NCBI RefSeq assembly: GCF_020193575.1
Contig: NZ_JADYVD010000030.1
Span: 31,114 to 95,113 of the forward strand
From: Ensifer sp. IC4062
GTDB lineage: Bacteria; Pseudomonadota; Alphaproteobacteria; Rhizobiales; Rhizobiaceae
Length of the DNA stretch: 64,000 bases
Reading direction: 5' to 3'
Below are positions 50,923-61,796 of the stretch, piece by piece (positions within the stretch are counted from its first letter, which is position 1; every line of letters begins with the position of its first letter). The notes under the pieces were generated by a model, which made no database searches, had not been told where the DNA came from, and worked only from the letters and a program-made list of their open reading frames with translations. Both the position numbers and the translations under genes were made by a program.

Positions 50923-51699
50923 TCAGCGTTTGCCGCGGGCGACGAACCAGGGATTGGCAAAATCGCTGTCATGGCGTTGATTGAGCTTGCCGTAGGTGAG
51001 CGGCGTTCCTTCCATGGTAAGCGTCTCGCCGCCAGCCGCGCGCAGGACGGCGTCGCCGGCTGCCGTGTCCCATTCCATGGTGCGGCTGAAGCGCGGGTAG
51101 ATGTCGGCAAGCCCTCCGGCCAGCAAGCAAAATTTCAGCGATGAACCCACAGCCTCATAATCGGTAATGCCGTGATCGGCGAGGTAAGCGATCGTCTCTG
51201 CGCTGTTGTGCCAGCGACTGGTTAGCGCCACCGGCCGGTCGCCGCAGATGCGGCAGCCGATAACCGCTTGAGGACCGACAATGCGATCACCCTCGATCAA
51301 AGCCTTCTTCGCCTTCCCGGCAGCTGCCGAATAGAGGATTCCAAGTGCGGGCGCATAGACCACTCCGGCAATTGGCACTCCCTTCTCGATCAATGCGATA
51401 TTGACGGTGAAATCACTGCTGCGGCCGACGAACTCCTTGGTGCCGTCCAAGGGGTCAACGAGGAAGAAGGACTTTCCTGAAATATCTGGGACGTGCCCGG
51501 CGGTAGCGGCTTCTTCGGCGATGACGGGAATGTCGGGAAAGCTCGCCGCGAGATCGGCGAGGATTATGCGTTCGGCGCTGTGGTCGGCATCGGTAACGGG
51601 TGAGGTATCGGCCTTATAGCTGACGGCCGGCCCGGCGTTGTAAATGTCCAGGATCGCCCTTCCGGCAGCGAGCGCCGATCTTTCCAATGTTTCCAGCAT
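50923..51699 (-). CDS. cysQ: 3'(2'),5'-bisphosphate nucleotidase
   Basis: 258 residues from the ATG at 51699. The inositol-monophosphatase-like fold shows VTDADHSAE, VIAEE, the metal-site motif DPLDGTKEF and the C-terminal EWDTAAGDAVLRAAGG. CysQ removes a phosphate from 3'-phosphoadenosine 5'-phosphate, a by-product of sulfate activation, and is linked to sulfate assimilation and polysaccharide sulfation. An upstream in-frame stretch to 51738 is rejected because MLETLERS matches the family start. It is divergent from soxB. Confidence 0.88.
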   Translation of the reverse strand: MLETLERSALAAGRAILDIYNAGPAVSYKADTSPVTDADHSAERIILADLAASFPDIPVIAEEAATAGHVPDISGKSFFLVDPLDGTKEFVGRSSDFTVNIALIEKGVPIAGVVYAPALGILYSAAAGKAKKALIEGDRIVGPQAVIGCRICGDRPVALTSRWHNSAETIAYLADHGITDYEAVGSSLKFCLLAGGLADIYPRFSRTMEWDTAAGDAVLRAAGGETLTMEGTPLTYGKLNQRHDSDFANPWFVARGKR

Positions 51700-51929
51700 C
51701 GCAATTCTTCTTTTCCGCGCCATCGCCCCGATTCGCATGAGACGGGCGGAATACCGACAGCCTTCGTCCCTTCATAATCAAATCTGCCTCTTTGCCGCAA
51801 TCGCGGAAGCTCCCGCGTGCTGCCGGAAAAGCGCGCGTCACGGCGGCATTTTGCAGTGCAGGGCGTCTTGCATCTTTGCGTTGCGCTTTCCCTGTGCAAA
51901 GGTGGCCGCGCAATAAACTGGATGCCTTC

Positions 51930-53180
51930 ATGCGCTATTCCGCATTCTCGATCGTCAAGAACGCTCTCTCCGGAAATCTGAAATGGAAGCCGCAGTGGCG
52001 ACAGGCTGAGCCCAAATCGCATTATGATGTGCTCATCGTCGGCGGCGGTGGGCATGGGCTCGCGACAGCCTACTATCTCGCGAAGGAATTCGGCGTCAAA
52101 AACGTTGCCGTGCTGGAGAAAGGATATCTTGGCTCCGGCAATGTCGGGCGAAATACAACGATCGTGCGTTCCAACTACATGCTGCCGGGCAACGAGCCGT
52201 TCTACGAATTCTCGATGAAGCTTTGGGAAGGGCTGGAGCGGGAGCTGAACTATAATGTGATGCTGTCGCAGCGTGGTGTCATTATGCTTTACCACAGCGA
52301 CGGCCAACGCGACGCTTACATCCGGCGCGGCAACGCCATGTGGATGGAAGGCGTGGCGGCCGAGCTGATCGAGCGCGATCAGTTGAAGAAGATGATCCCC
52401 TTCCTCAACTACGACCATGCGCGCTATCCGATCCTCGGCGGGCTCCTGCAGCGACGCGCCGGTACCGCCCGGCACGACGCGGTCGCCTGGGGTTATGCGC
52501 GCGGCGCCGATCGGCACGGGGTCGATATCATCGAACACTGCGAGGTGACCGCGATCCGCCGCGAGAATGGCATTGTCACCGGGGTCGAGACGACCAAGGG
52601 CTTCATCGGCTGCGGCAAGCTCGCGCTGGCAGCTGCGGGCAACACATCCCGCGTCGGTGAGATGGCGGATCTGAAGCTGCCGATCGAGAGCCATGTGCTT
52701 CAGGCCTTCGTCACCGAAGGGTTGAAGCCCTGCATCGATCATGTGATCGTCTACGGCGGCGGACATTTCTATATCTCGCAGTCCGACAAGGGCGGTCTTG
52801 TCTTCGGGGCGGAGATCGACGGCTACACCTCCTATGCTCAGCGCGGAAACCTCGCGACAGCCGAGCATGTGATGGAGGAGGGGGTGACGATGATTCCCGG
52901 CCTTTCGCGCGTTCGGGTGCTGCGCTCCTGGGCTGGCGTCATGGATATGAGCATGGACGGATCGCCGATCATCGACCGCACGCCGATCGACAATCTCTAT
53001 CTGAACTGCGGCTGGTGCTACGGCGGTTTCAAGGCCACGCCCGCATCGGGCTACTGCTTTGCTCACCTGATCGCCAAGAACGACACGCATCCGGTCGCAC
53101 GTTTCCTGAGGCTCGACCGCTTTGCCCGCGGCTATGCCGTCGACGAGGCTGGTGCCGGTCCCCAACCCAATCTTCACTAA
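51930..53180 (+). CDS. soxB: Sarcosine oxidase, beta subunit
   Basis: 416-residue flavoprotein subunit of heterotetrameric sarcosine oxidase, which demethylates sarcosine to glycine with transfer of the one-carbon unit to tetrahydrofolate. The FAD motif is YDVLIVGGGGHGLATAYYLA (about residues 32-51). The covalent FMN is expected on His182 in GTARHDAVAWG, as in the Corynebacterium enzyme. GGWCYGGF-like and KATPASG stretches follow near the end (NCGWCYGGFKATPASGY). An upstream frame to 51792 is not conserved-looking. It starts the soxBDAG operon. Confidence 0.92.
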   Translation: MRYSAFSIVKNALSGNLKWKPQWRQAEPKSHYDVLIVGGGGHGLATAYYLAKEFGVKNVAVLEKGYLGSGNVGRNTTIVRSNYMLPGNEPFYEFSMKLWEGLERELNYNVMLSQRGVIMLYHSDGQRDAYIRRGNAMWMEGVAAELIERDQLKKMIPFLNYDHARYPILGGLLQRRAGTARHDAVAWGYARGADRHGVDIIEHCEVTAIRRENGIVTGVETTKGFIGCGKLALAAAGNTSRVGEMADLKLPIESHVLQAFVTEGLKPCIDHVIVYGGGHFYISQSDKGGLVFGAEIDGYTSYAQRGNLATAEHVMEEGVTMIPGLSRVRVLRSWAGVMDMSMDGSPIIDRTPIDNLYLNCGWCYGGFKATPASGYCFAHLIAKNDTHPVARFLRLDRFARGYAVDEAGAGPQPNLH

Positions 53181-53258
53181 TAGAAGCGACGAACCGCTTA
53201 TTCCCGTGCGGTCGCATTTTCGAACCAACTGGACCCGCTCGGGTCCAAGGACAAGACG

Positions 53259-53537
53259 ATGGCAAGCCTGATCACCTGTCCCCATTGCGGGGTCCGCCCG
53301 AAGGAAGAGTTTGCGATCCGCGGCGACGCGTCGCTCCTTCGCCCGGCGCCGACCGCATCGGACGAAGCCTGGCACGACTATGTCTATGTGCGCGCCAATC
53401 CGCGCGGCCGTACGCTCGAGCACTGGCAGCACGTGGGGGGCTGCCGCCGTTTCCTCGTGGTCGAACGCGACACGTTTACCCATGAGGTCCATTCCGTGAC
53501 CGACGGTGCTGCGTTCGCCAGGGAGAACGGCCGATGA
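53259..53537 (+). CDS. soxD: Sarcosine oxidase, delta subunit
   Basis: 92 residues, a small zinc-binding subunit with ITCPHCGVRPKEEF near the start and the downstream HVGGCRRF that supplies the other zinc ligands. The tail (RDTFTHEVHSV) is typical. It starts 78 bases after soxB and overlaps soxA by 4 bases. It stabilises the alpha/beta complex and is not catalytic. The size and order (B-D-A-G) match known operons. Confidence 0.9.
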   Translation: MASLITCPHCGVRPKEEFAIRGDASLLRPAPTASDEAWHDYVYVRANPRGRTLEHWQHVGGCRRFLVVERDTFTHEVHSVTDGAAFARENGR

Positions 53538-56491
53538 CCGCCTATCGCCTGACGACCGGAGGGCTGGTCGATCGCAGCCGTGCGCTGAGTTTCAATTTCG
53601 ACGGCCGCCCCTTACGCGGCTTTGTCGGCGACACGCTAGCGTCGGCGCTCATTGCCAACGACCAACTGCTGGTCGGCCGCAGCTTCAAATATCACCGACC
53701 GCGCGGGATCGTCAGCGCCGGCCCGTCGGAACCGAACGCGCTTGTCACGATCGGTCCCGGCGCGCGCAGCGATCCGAATACCAAGGCGACCGTCGCGGAG
53801 CTTTATGCCGGACTTACGGCGCGCAGCCAGAACCGCTGGCCTTCGCTCGGCTTCGATATCGGTGCGGTGAGCGATCTTCTCTCGCTCTTCATTGGTGCGG
53901 GCTTCTACTACAAGACTTTCATGTGGCCGGCGCAGCTTTGGGAAAAGCTCTATGAACCGCTGATCCGTCGTGCCGCTGGCTTCGGGCGCGTGGTCCTTGA
54001 ACGCGATCCGGACACCTACGAGAAATCCTGGGCGCACTGCGATCTGCTCGTCGTCGGCGGCGGTCCCACCGGCCTGATGGCGGCGCTGACCGCGGCACGC
54101 GCCGGGCTTCGCGTCATTCTCGCCGACGAGGATTTTCGCCTGGGTGGATCGCTCCTTTCGGAAACGCAGGCAATCGATGGTGCGCCCGCTCACGTGTTTG
54201 CCGATCGTGTCGTCGCCGAATTGCAGGCGCTGCCGAACGTAACCCTGCTGCCGCGAACGACGGTCTTCGGCTGGTACGACGACAATGTATTCGGCGCCGT
54301 GGAACGGGTTCAGAAGCACGTGGCGGAGCCTTTGGCCAAGCTGGCGACCGAGAGGGTCTGGCGCGTCGTTGCGAGGCGGGCGCTTCTCGCGACCGGTGCG
54401 GAGGAGCGCCCGCTGGTTTTCGGCGGCAATGACCGACCGGGCGTGATGATGGCCGGGGCGCTCAGGACCTATGCGAACCGCTATGGCGTTGCGGCCGGCC
54501 GATCGGTTGCGATCTTTACCAATGGTAGCGCCGGATATCAGGCTGCCCGCGACCTCCACGCAAAGGGCATCGCCATAGCGGCAATCGTCGACAGTCGCGC
54601 AGCGGCAGAAGACGCCGCGCCGGAAGGCACGCGCGTGATCCGCTCGGCCTCCGTCGTCGATACCAAGGGACGCCGGCGGGTTTCCGGGATGGTCGTCGAG
54701 CGGTCGGGCTTCGAGGAACTCGTCGCCTGCGATGTGGTTGGCATGTCTGGCGGCTGGAGCCCGGTCATACATCTGGCCTGCCAGCGCGGGGCGAAGCCGG
54801 TGTGGTCCGATCAATTGAGTGCGTTCGTTGCGCCGGATGTCAGCGGCCGGCTGCGGCTCGCCGGTTCCGCAAACGGGATCTACACGCTTTCCGGCTGCCT
54901 CGGCGATGGCGTTGCCAAGGCGTCGGTGATCGCCTCCGAATTGGGGTTCAAGCCCGCGCAGGACGCTCTGCCGGAAACGGGCGAGGAGGCCGATCCGTCC
55001 TTCACGGCGCTTTGGTATGCGCCCGGTGCGAAGTCCAAGGCCTTTGTCGATTTCCAGAACGACGTGCACGCGAAGGACCTGGGGCTTGCTCTGCGCGAAG
55101 GGTTCGGCCATGTCGAACACGCCAAGCGCTATACGACGAGCGGCATGGCGACCGACCAAGGCAAGCTTTCGAATATCAACGCCGTTGGTATTCTTGCGGG
55201 CATGCGCGGGGTGAAACCCGCGGATGTGGGGACGACGACATTCCGCCCGTTCTACACGCCAGTTTCCTTCGGCGCGCTTGCCGGGCCGGCGCGCGACAAA
55301 CATGCGGCACCCATTCGTAAATCACCGCTGCATGAATGGGCACGGAAAAACGGCGCGACCTTTGTCGAGGCGGGCCTTTGGTATCGGTCCGCCTGGTTTC
55401 CGCGCGCGGGCGAAAAGACCGGGCGCGAGAGCGTCGATCGCGAGGTGCTGAACGTGCGCGCGAACGCCGGTATTTGCGACGTCTCGACACTAGGCAAGAT
55501 CGAGCTTTTCGGTCCGGACGCGGCTGAATTTCTCAACCGGCTCTACTGCAACACGCTGCTGAAGCTTCCCGTCGGCAAGGCCCGTTATGGCCTAATGCTG
55601 CGCGAGGACGGCTTCGTCCATGACGACGGCACCGTGAGCCGGCTCGCGGAGGAGCACTTCCTCGTCACGACGACGACCGCGATGGCGGGCGGCGTGATGT
55701 CCCACATGGAATATTGCTCGCAGGTCCTCTGGCCCGATCTGAAGGTTCGTTTCTGCTCTGTATCCGACCAATGGGCGCAGATCGCGATCGCCGGCCCGAA
55801 GGCGCGCGGCGTGATGCAGCAGCTTGTCGAGGATGACATCTCCGATGAGGCATTCCCGCTCCTCGCGGCGGGAGCGGTAACGCTCAAGGGTGGACTGAAG
55901 GCGCGGCTTTTCCGCATCTCCTTCTCCGGCGAGTTGGCCTTTGAACTGGCCGTTCCGGCCGGTTTTGGCATGGCGGTTGCCGATCAGCTGATGGACGTGG
56001 GCCGCGCCTTCGATATCTGCGCCTATGGAGTGGAGGCCCTCAACGTGCTGCGGCTGGAAAAGGGCCTCGCCACGCATGCTGAATTCGATGGTCGGGTGAC
56101 GCCGGACGACTGCGGACTGGGCCGCATGGTCTCGCCCCACAAGGCGGACTTCATCGGCAAGCATCTCTCGTCGAGGTACGGACTGACGGCCGCAGACCGC
56201 ATGCAACTCGTGGGACTGAAACCGGTGGACAGGGAAAAGGACATTCGCGCCGGCGCCCATCTGCTGCGCGAGGGCATGAAGCCGTCGACCCTCAACGACC
56301 AGGGCTGGGTCAGCTCCGCCTGCTTCTCGCCGTCACTCGGTCATCATATCGCGCTTGGCTTCCTGAAGTCGGGCCGCGAACGGTACGGTGAACGGATTGT
56401 CGTCTGGGACAAGCTGCGCGATCAGGAAGTGGTCGCCGAAGTCTGCGATCCCGTCTTCGTCGATCCCGAGAAAGCCAGAATGAAAGCCTGA
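53534..56491 (+). CDS. soxA: Sarcosine oxidase, alpha subunit
   Basis: 985-residue large subunit. The N-terminal domain (1-115) resembles a ferredoxin-like module with FKYHRPRGIVSAGPSEPN. A Rossmann nucleotide-binding domain begins LLVVGGGPTGLMAALTAARAG (about 170). The C-terminal 400 residues form a GcvT-like tetrahydrofolate domain (NANAGICDVSTLGKIELFG-type start near 640, and RLEKGLATHAEFDGRVTP near 855). It binds NAD and folate and passes the methylene group. It overlaps soxD by 4 bases and is followed by soxG after 10. Confidence 0.93.
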   Translation: MTAYRLTTGGLVDRSRALSFNFDGRPLRGFVGDTLASALIANDQLLVGRSFKYHRPRGIVSAGPSEPNALVTIGPGARSDPNTKATVAELYAGLTARSQNRWPSLGFDIGAVSDLLSLFIGAGFYYKTFMWPAQLWEKLYEPLIRRAAGFGRVVLERDPDTYEKSWAHCDLLVVGGGPTGLMAALTAARAGLRVILADEDFRLGGSLLSETQAIDGAPAHVFADRVVAELQALPNVTLLPRTTVFGWYDDNVFGAVERVQKHVAEPLAKLATERVWRVVARRALLATGAEERPLVFGGNDRPGVMMAGALRTYANRYGVAAGRSVAIFTNGSAGYQAARDLHAKGIAIAAIVDSRAAAEDAAPEGTRVIRSASVVDTKGRRRVSGMVVERSGFEELVACDVVGMSGGWSPVIHLACQRGAKPVWSDQLSAFVAPDVSGRLRLAGSANGIYTLSGCLGDGVAKASVIASELGFKPAQDALPETGEEADPSFTALWYAPGAKSKAFVDFQNDVHAKDLGLALREGFGHVEHAKRYTTSGMATDQGKLSNINAVGILAGMRGVKPADVGTTTFRPFYTPVSFGALAGPARDKHAAPIRKSPLHEWARKNGATFVEAGLWYRSAWFPRAGEKTGRESVDREVLNVRANAGICDVSTLGKIELFGPDAAEFLNRLYCNTLLKLPVGKARYGLMLREDGFVHDDGTVSRLAEEHFLVTTTTAMAGGVMSHMEYCSQVLWPDLKVRFCSVSDQWAQIAIAGPKARGVMQQLVEDDISDEAFPLLAAGAVTLKGGLKARLFRISFSGELAFELAVPAGFGMAVADQLMDVGRAFDICAYGVEALNVLRLEKGLATHAEFDGRVTPDDCGLGRMVSPHKADFIGKHLSSRYGLTAADRMQLVGLKPVDREKDIRAGAHLLREGMKPSTLNDQGWVSSACFSPSLGHHIALGFLKSGRERYGERIVVWDKLRDQEVVAEVCDPVFVDPEKARMKA

Positions 56492-56501
56492 GGGAACGTA
56501 G

Positions 56502-57056
56502 ATGATCCGCGACTACTACAACCGCCACGCGCTCGATGAGAAGCTGCGCGGCGCGCCACGCCCTCCGAGTGCCAATCATCTCGCGATCGGCCACAGGCAG
56601 GCGGTCGCGATGGCGCTTGCCATGGCCGGCGAGGAGGAAGCCGTCGAAAAGCTGTTGTCGTCGACAACTGAATTCGCCGTGCGGTTCAGCGCGCCGGGCG
56701 AATGGCTGGTCGTCTCTGAAAACGATACGCCGGAGGGGCTGCAACGTCGTCTCGACGCGCTTTGCAGCGCCCGGGTCTATATCGTCGACCAAAGCGAGGC
56801 GCGCGTGCTGTTCCGGCTTTCCGGTCCTTCAACCCGCCGGATCCTCGCAAAGGGCATCGGCCTCGACCTGCATCCCACGGCCTTTGCGGTCGGGACCAGC
56901 GCGAATGCGTTCTGCGGTCATATCGCCGTCAATCTGGCGCGTACCGGCGAAGATGCATTCGAGCTGATCGCTCCGCGCTCTTTTGCCGAGTCCCTTTTCG
57001 ATGACCTCATGACAATGGGGCGCGAATACGACCTGACGGCGGCATTCGCCGCGTGA
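56502..57056 (+). CDS. soxG: Sarcosine oxidase, gamma subunit
   Basis: 184 residues resembling a shortened GcvT-type domain (LLSSTTEFAVRFSAPGEWLVVSENDTP, VRLFRLSGPSTRRILAKGIGLDLHP-type stretches, PTAFAVGTSANAFCGHIAVNLART). This is the usual gamma subunit that completes the heterotetramer. It begins 10 bases after soxA with a GGAACG site. It ends the operon; a RIME half repeat follows 54 bases later. Confidence 0.9.
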   Translation: MIRDYYNRHALDEKLRGAPRPPSANHLAIGHRQAVAMALAMAGEEEAVEKLLSSTTEFAVRFSAPGEWLVVSENDTPEGLQRRLDALCSARVYIVDQSEARVLFRLSGPSTRRILAKGIGLDLHPTAFAVGTSANAFCGHIAVNLARTGEDAFELIAPRSFAESLFDDLMTMGREYDLTAAFAA

Positions 57057-57411
57057 CGAGGCAAGCGGTCGGGGAAGTCCTGGGACGATGTCCAATCGCA
57101 ACATCGGCCGCAATTCAAAGTGCCACAGCGTCCTTTGCGCGTCTTCTGGGACGCGTGGCGCTGTTGGTGCCGATTTTCCGCGACTTTGCGGTTAATCGTG
57201 CTCATTTCGCGTGCGATCGCTGCTAAAATTTTGATTTTTCTGGCTTCGAAAGCGCCAAATCGATTTTATCGCCGAAGAATCCGGAGGAGAACCACTTTTT
57301 AGCTTTCATTTTCGTTTGAAAGAGGTATGGAATTGGGGCAAAGAGCACGCTCACCAATGAGCTCTAATAACAAGAGATCGGACCGCTAGGATCTGGTCCA
57401 GGGGAAGATTG
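57057..57411. other. Gap between soxG and livH
   Basis: 355 bases. It begins with the RIME half at 57111-57166. An AT-rich stretch follows at about 57195-57320 that could hold the livH promoter, and then a short stem GGACC..GGTCC (57380-57399). No gene or clear operator could be supported. Confidence 0.5.
57111..57166 (+). repeat. RIME-like half repeat downstream of soxG
   Basis: CAATTCAAAGTGCCACAGCG, then TCCTTTGCGCGTC with GACGCGTGGCGCTGTTG: the second RIME palindrome in plus orientation, among the best-preserved half copies here. It lies after the sox operon and may mark its 3' end. Confidence 0.7.
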
Positions 57412-58314
<903 letters not shown>

Positions 58315-58318
58315 TTCC

Positions 58319-59704
58319 ATGGCAAATATTGCATCTACTACTGCAAGCGCCGGCACTGAGGTGACGGCGCGGGCCCTGCGCGAGGCTGTCTTCGCGGGCC
58401 TCGTCACCCTCGGCCTGTTCGTGCTGTTCGTCGGCCTCAAGACCGATCAGAACATCCGCAACGAGCTGATCCTCACCCAGCGCTGGGGTCTGCTGGCGAC
58501 TTTCGTGATCATTGCCATGGTCGGTCGATTCCTGATGGTGGCCTATGCGCAGCCTTGGCTTGCGCAGAGAAAGGCGACGAAGGCCGCTGCCCCGGAGGTC
58601 GTGAAGGAGGAGAGCTTTTTCAGCCGCAACTTCTCCAAGATTGCGATTGTTGCGCTCATTCTCTATCCGCCGGTCATCTTGGCGCTCACCGGCGTCCAAG
58701 GATCGCTGAAATGGGTGGACAATTTCGGCATCCAGATCCTGATCTACGTGATGCTCGCCTGGGGTCTCAACATCGTCGTCGGTCTGGCCGGTCTTCTCGA
58801 CCTTGGGTATGTCGCATTCTACGCGGTCGGCGCCTATTCCTATGCGTTGCTTTCCAGCTATTTCGGCCTGTCCTTCTGGGTGCTGCTGCCGATTGCCGGT
58901 CTTCTCGCCGCTTGCTGGGGCATAATCCTCGGTTTTCCGGTCCTGCGCCTTCGCGGCGATTATCTCGCGATCGTGACACTCGCCTTCGGTGAGATCATTC
59001 GCCTCGTGCTGATCAATTGGACCGAGGTGACCAAAGGCACCTTCGGCGTCTCGGGCATCGCCAAGGCAACCCTGTTCGGCATCAAGTTCGACGCCTCCAA
59101 GGATGGCTTCGCGGCGATGATGGGGCTGCCGATTTCATCGGCCTATTACAAGATCTTCCTTTTCTACCTGATCCTCGGCCTTTGCATGATCACGGCCTTC
59201 GTCACCATCCGTCTGCGCCGTATGCCGGTCGGCCGGGCCTGGGAAGCGCTGCGCGAGGACGAGATCGCCTGCCGGTCGCTCGGCATCAACACGACGACCA
59301 CCAAGCTGACGGCATTCGCCACGGGCGCCATGTTCGGTGGCTTTGCCGGGTCGTTCTTCGCGGTGCGTCAGGGTTTCGTCTCGCCCGAATCCTTCGTGTT
59401 CCTCGAGTCGGCCGTCATTCTTGCCATCGTCGTGCTTGGCGGTATGGGCTCGCTGACCGGTATCGCTATTGCCGCCATTGTGATGATCGGCGGCACGGAG
59501 ATCCTGCGCGAGCTCACCTTCCTCAAGGTGATCTTCGGACCGAACTTCACGCCTGAACTCTATCGCATGCTGATCTTTGGCCTGGCCATGGTCATCGTGA
59601 TGGTCTGGAAGCCGCGCGGCTTCGTCGGATCGCGCGAACCGACTGCGTTTCTGCGCGAACGCAAGGCCGTTTCCGGCAGCTTTACGAAGGAAGGGCACGG
59701 CTGA
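58319..59704 (+). CDS. livM: Branched-chain amino acid ABC transporter permease
   Basis: 461 residues with an N-terminal extension of about 120 residues holding two or three hydrophobic segments ([16 protein letters not shown]), then the LivM core with [19 protein letters not shown] and [20 protein letters not shown]. The enterobacterial protein also has such an N-terminal domain, so this is not a fusion. The stop overlaps the livG start by one base (TGATG). It forms the second half of the channel. Confidence 0.92.
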   Translation: MANIASTTASAGTEVTARALREAVFAGLVTLGLFVLFVGLKTDQNIRNELILTQRWGLLATFVIIAMVGRFLMVAYAQPWLAQRKATKAAAPEVVKEESFFSRNFSKIAIVALILYPPVILALTGVQGSLKWVDNFGIQILIYVMLAWGLNIVVGLAGLLDLGYVAFYAVGAYSYALLSSYFGLSFWVLLPIAGLLAACWGIILGFPVLRLRGDYLAIVTLAFGEIIRLVLINWTEVTKGTFGVSGIAKATLFGIKFDASKDGFAAMMGLPISSAYYKIFLFYLILGLCMITAFVTIRLRRMPVGRAWEALREDEIACRSLGINTTTTKLTAFATGAMFGGFAGSFFAVRQGFVSPESFVFLESAVILAIVVLGGMGSLTGIAIAAIVMIGGTEILRELTFLKVIFGPNFTPELYRMLIFGLAMVIVMVWKPRGFVGSREPTAFLRERKAVSGSFTKEGHG

Positions 59705-60591
59705 TGGCCCCCGAGACTAGCACAATGACAAAAGATCCCATTCTCAAGGTCGAGCACCTGTCGATGCGCTTCGGCGGTCTCATGGCCATCAACGACTTCT
59801 CCTTCGAGGCCGGGCGCGGCGACATCACCGCCCTGATCGGTCCGAACGGAGCGGGCAAGACGACGGTGTTCAACTGCATCACCGGCTTCTACAAGCCGAC
59901 GATGGGTATGATCACCATGCGCCAGCGGTCCGGCAAGGAGTATCTGCTGGAGCGCCTGCCCGATTTCGAGATCACCAAGCAAGCCAGGGTGGCGCGCACC
60001 TTCCAGAACATACGGATGTTCTCGGGCATGACGGTCCTGGAAAATCTGCTTGTCGCCCAGCACAACAAGCTGATGCTGGCGTCCGGGTACACCTTCCTCG
60101 GCCTGTTTGGCTTCCCGGCCTATCGTCAGGCGTCCAAGGAGGCCATCGAGCTTGCCAGGCATTGGCTCGAAAGGGCCTCACTGATCGACCGCGCCGATGA
60201 TCCGGCCGGCGACCTGCCCTATGGTGCCCAGCGGCGGCTCGAGATTGCCCGCGCGATGTGCACGGAGCCGGAGCTTCTTTGCCTCGACGAGCCAGCGGCC
60301 GGCCTCAACCCGCGCGAATCGCACTCTCTCAATGAGTTGCTGCAAAGCATTCGCCGCGACACCGGCACGTCCATACTGCTGATCGAGCACGACATGTCGG
60401 TGGTGATGGAGATCTCCGATCACGTGGTCGTGCTCGAATATGGCCAGAAGATTTCCGACGGCAATCCGGATTTCGTGAAGAACGATCCGAAGGTCATTGC
60501 GGCCTATCTGGGTGTCGAGGACGAAGAGGTTGAACAGGTGATCGAACAGATCGAGGAAATCGAAGGCGAGCAGGGAGGCATCAAGCAATGA
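59704..60591 (+). CDS. livG: Branched-chain amino acid ABC transporter ATP-binding protein
   Basis: 295 residues. Walker A is GPNGAGKTT near residue 48 and Walker B is LLCLDEPAAGLNP. The signature region is degenerate for ABC proteins, YGAQRRLEIARAM, as is normal in LivG. The C-terminal 30 residues are strongly acidic (EDEEVEQVIEQIEEIEGE), longer than in the E. coli protein. It overlaps both neighbours (TGATG with livM and ATGA with livF). The ATPase couples with LivF to power import. Confidence 0.92.
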   Translation: MAPETSTMTKDPILKVEHLSMRFGGLMAINDFSFEAGRGDITALIGPNGAGKTTVFNCITGFYKPTMGMITMRQRSGKEYLLERLPDFEITKQARVARTFQNIRMFSGMTVLENLLVAQHNKLMLASGYTFLGLFGFPAYRQASKEAIELARHWLERASLIDRADDPAGDLPYGAQRRLEIARAMCTEPELLCLDEPAAGLNPRESHSLNELLQSIRRDTGTSILLIEHDMSVVMEISDHVVVLEYGQKISDGNPDFVKNDPKVIAAYLGVEDEEVEQVIEQIEEIEGEQGGIKQ

Positions 60592-61313
60592 CTGCTCCGC
60601 TGCTGAATGTAAGAGGTGTCGAGACCTATTACGGCAACATCCGCGCGCTGAACGGTGTCGATGTCGAGGTCAATCGGGGGGAAATCGTTTCGCTGATCGG
60701 CGCAAACGGCGCCGGTAAATCGACCCTGATGATGACAATCTGCGGCCGTCCGCAGGCCCGCACCGGGTCCGTCTTCTTCGAGGGGCAGGATATCACGCGT
60801 CTGCCGACCCATGAGATAGCACGCCTAAGAATCGCGCAATCGCCGGAAGGACGGCGGATCTTCCCGCGCATGACGGTGCTCGAGAACCTCCAAATGGGTG
60901 CGAGCCTCGACGATCTGAAGCATTTCAAGGAAGACGTGGAGAAGGTCTTCACGCTTTTTCCGCGGCTCAAGGAGCGCCAGAGCCAGCGCGGCGGCACACT
61001 GTCGGGCGGCGAACAGCAGATGCTGTCGATCGGGCGCGCGCTGATGGCCCGGCCGAAGCTGCTGTTGCTCGACGAGCCTTCGCTCGGCCTTGCGCCGCTG
61101 ATCGTGAAGGGCATTTTCGAGGCGATCAAGAAGCTCAACAAGCAAGAGGGCCTCACCGTATTCCTGGTCGAACAGAACGCCTTCGCAGCGCTGAAGCTCT
61201 CCGACCGCGGCTACGTTCTGGTCAATGGCAGGGTGACCATGAGCGGAACGGGCAAGGATCTTCTTGCCAATCCGGAAGTCCGTTCGGCCTACCTCGAAGG
61301 CGGCCGTCATTGA
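60588..61313 (+). CDS. livF: Branched-chain amino acid ABC transporter ATP-binding protein
   Basis: 241 residues. Walker A is GANGAGKST near residue 38, the signature is LSGGEQQMLSIGRA and Walker B is LLLLDEPSLGLAP, all typical of LivF. FPRMTVLENLQMGA, a LivF hallmark, is also present. It forms an ATPase heterodimer with LivG. It is followed by a small membrane protein gene 25 bases later. Confidence 0.92.
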   Translation: MTAPLLNVRGVETYYGNIRALNGVDVEVNRGEIVSLIGANGAGKSTLMMTICGRPQARTGSVFFEGQDITRLPTHEIARLRIAQSPEGRRIFPRMTVLENLQMGASLDDLKHFKEDVEKVFTLFPRLKERQSQRGGTLSGGEQQMLSIGRALMARPKLLLLDEPSLGLAPLIVKGIFEAIKKLNKQEGLTVFLVEQNAFAALKLSDRGYVLVNGRVTMSGTGKDLLANPEVRSAYLEGGRH

Positions 61314-61338
61314 TGCGCCGCGCCTGGAGTTAAGTGAC

Positions 61339-61683
61339 ATGCAGGGAATTCTCTACGAAGAAGCGTCGATCTGGCAGTTTCTCTTCATCACCTGTGTGCT
61401 GGGTGGCTGGACCGCCTGGCGGACGGGCAAGAACGTCGCCGATACTTGGCACAACTTTCCCCGGCTGCTGCTTTACGTGGCGCTGCTGGGTTGGGCTATC
61501 CGTTTCATTCATCACGCTCTTTTCGGCGGAACGATGTTCAGCCTACAGTACTATATCGTGGACACGATGGTGCTTTTGTTGTTTGCTACCGCCGGTTTCC
61601 GATACTACCGGACCAGGCAAATGACCAAGAACTACTACTGGCTCTATGAGAAGGCATCGCCCTTCTCATGGAAAGCCAAATAA
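61339..61683 (+). CDS. Small membrane protein of the liv cluster (DUF6867-like)
   Basis: 114 residues from the ATG at 61339, with GGAG upstream. Three hydrophobic segments ([53 protein letters not shown]) separate short loops with His and aromatic residues. I recall it as a DUF6867-type protein placed next to liv genes in rhizobia. It lies between livF and livK in one transcript. A role in the transporter is inferred only from position. Confidence 0.75.
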   Translation: MQGILYEEASIWQFLFITCVLGGWTAWRTGKNVADTWHNFPRLLLYVALLGWAIRFIHHALFGGTMFSLQYYIVDTMVLLLFATAGFRYYRTRQMTKNYYWLYEKASPFSWKAK

Positions 61684-61796
61684 GGGAACAGCGCGTGCCG
61701 GTCGATTGCGGCCGGTGCGAAAGAACACCGGCGCAATTAAGGTGGGCATTGCGCAGGCTTGGAAACGAGACCCGCTCGAATATTGGGAGTAACAAG

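Noticed and set aside
51840..51925. RIME-like feel of the DNA before soxB
   Set aside because: Stem pieces are present but neither the TTCAAAG..GCTGCAG block nor the GCGGCGCTGTAG end is recognisable.
51564..53492. Open frame of 642 codons on the minus strand
   Set aside because: It runs antisense to soxB and through the start of cysQ; it has no recognisable motif and shadows well-supported genes.
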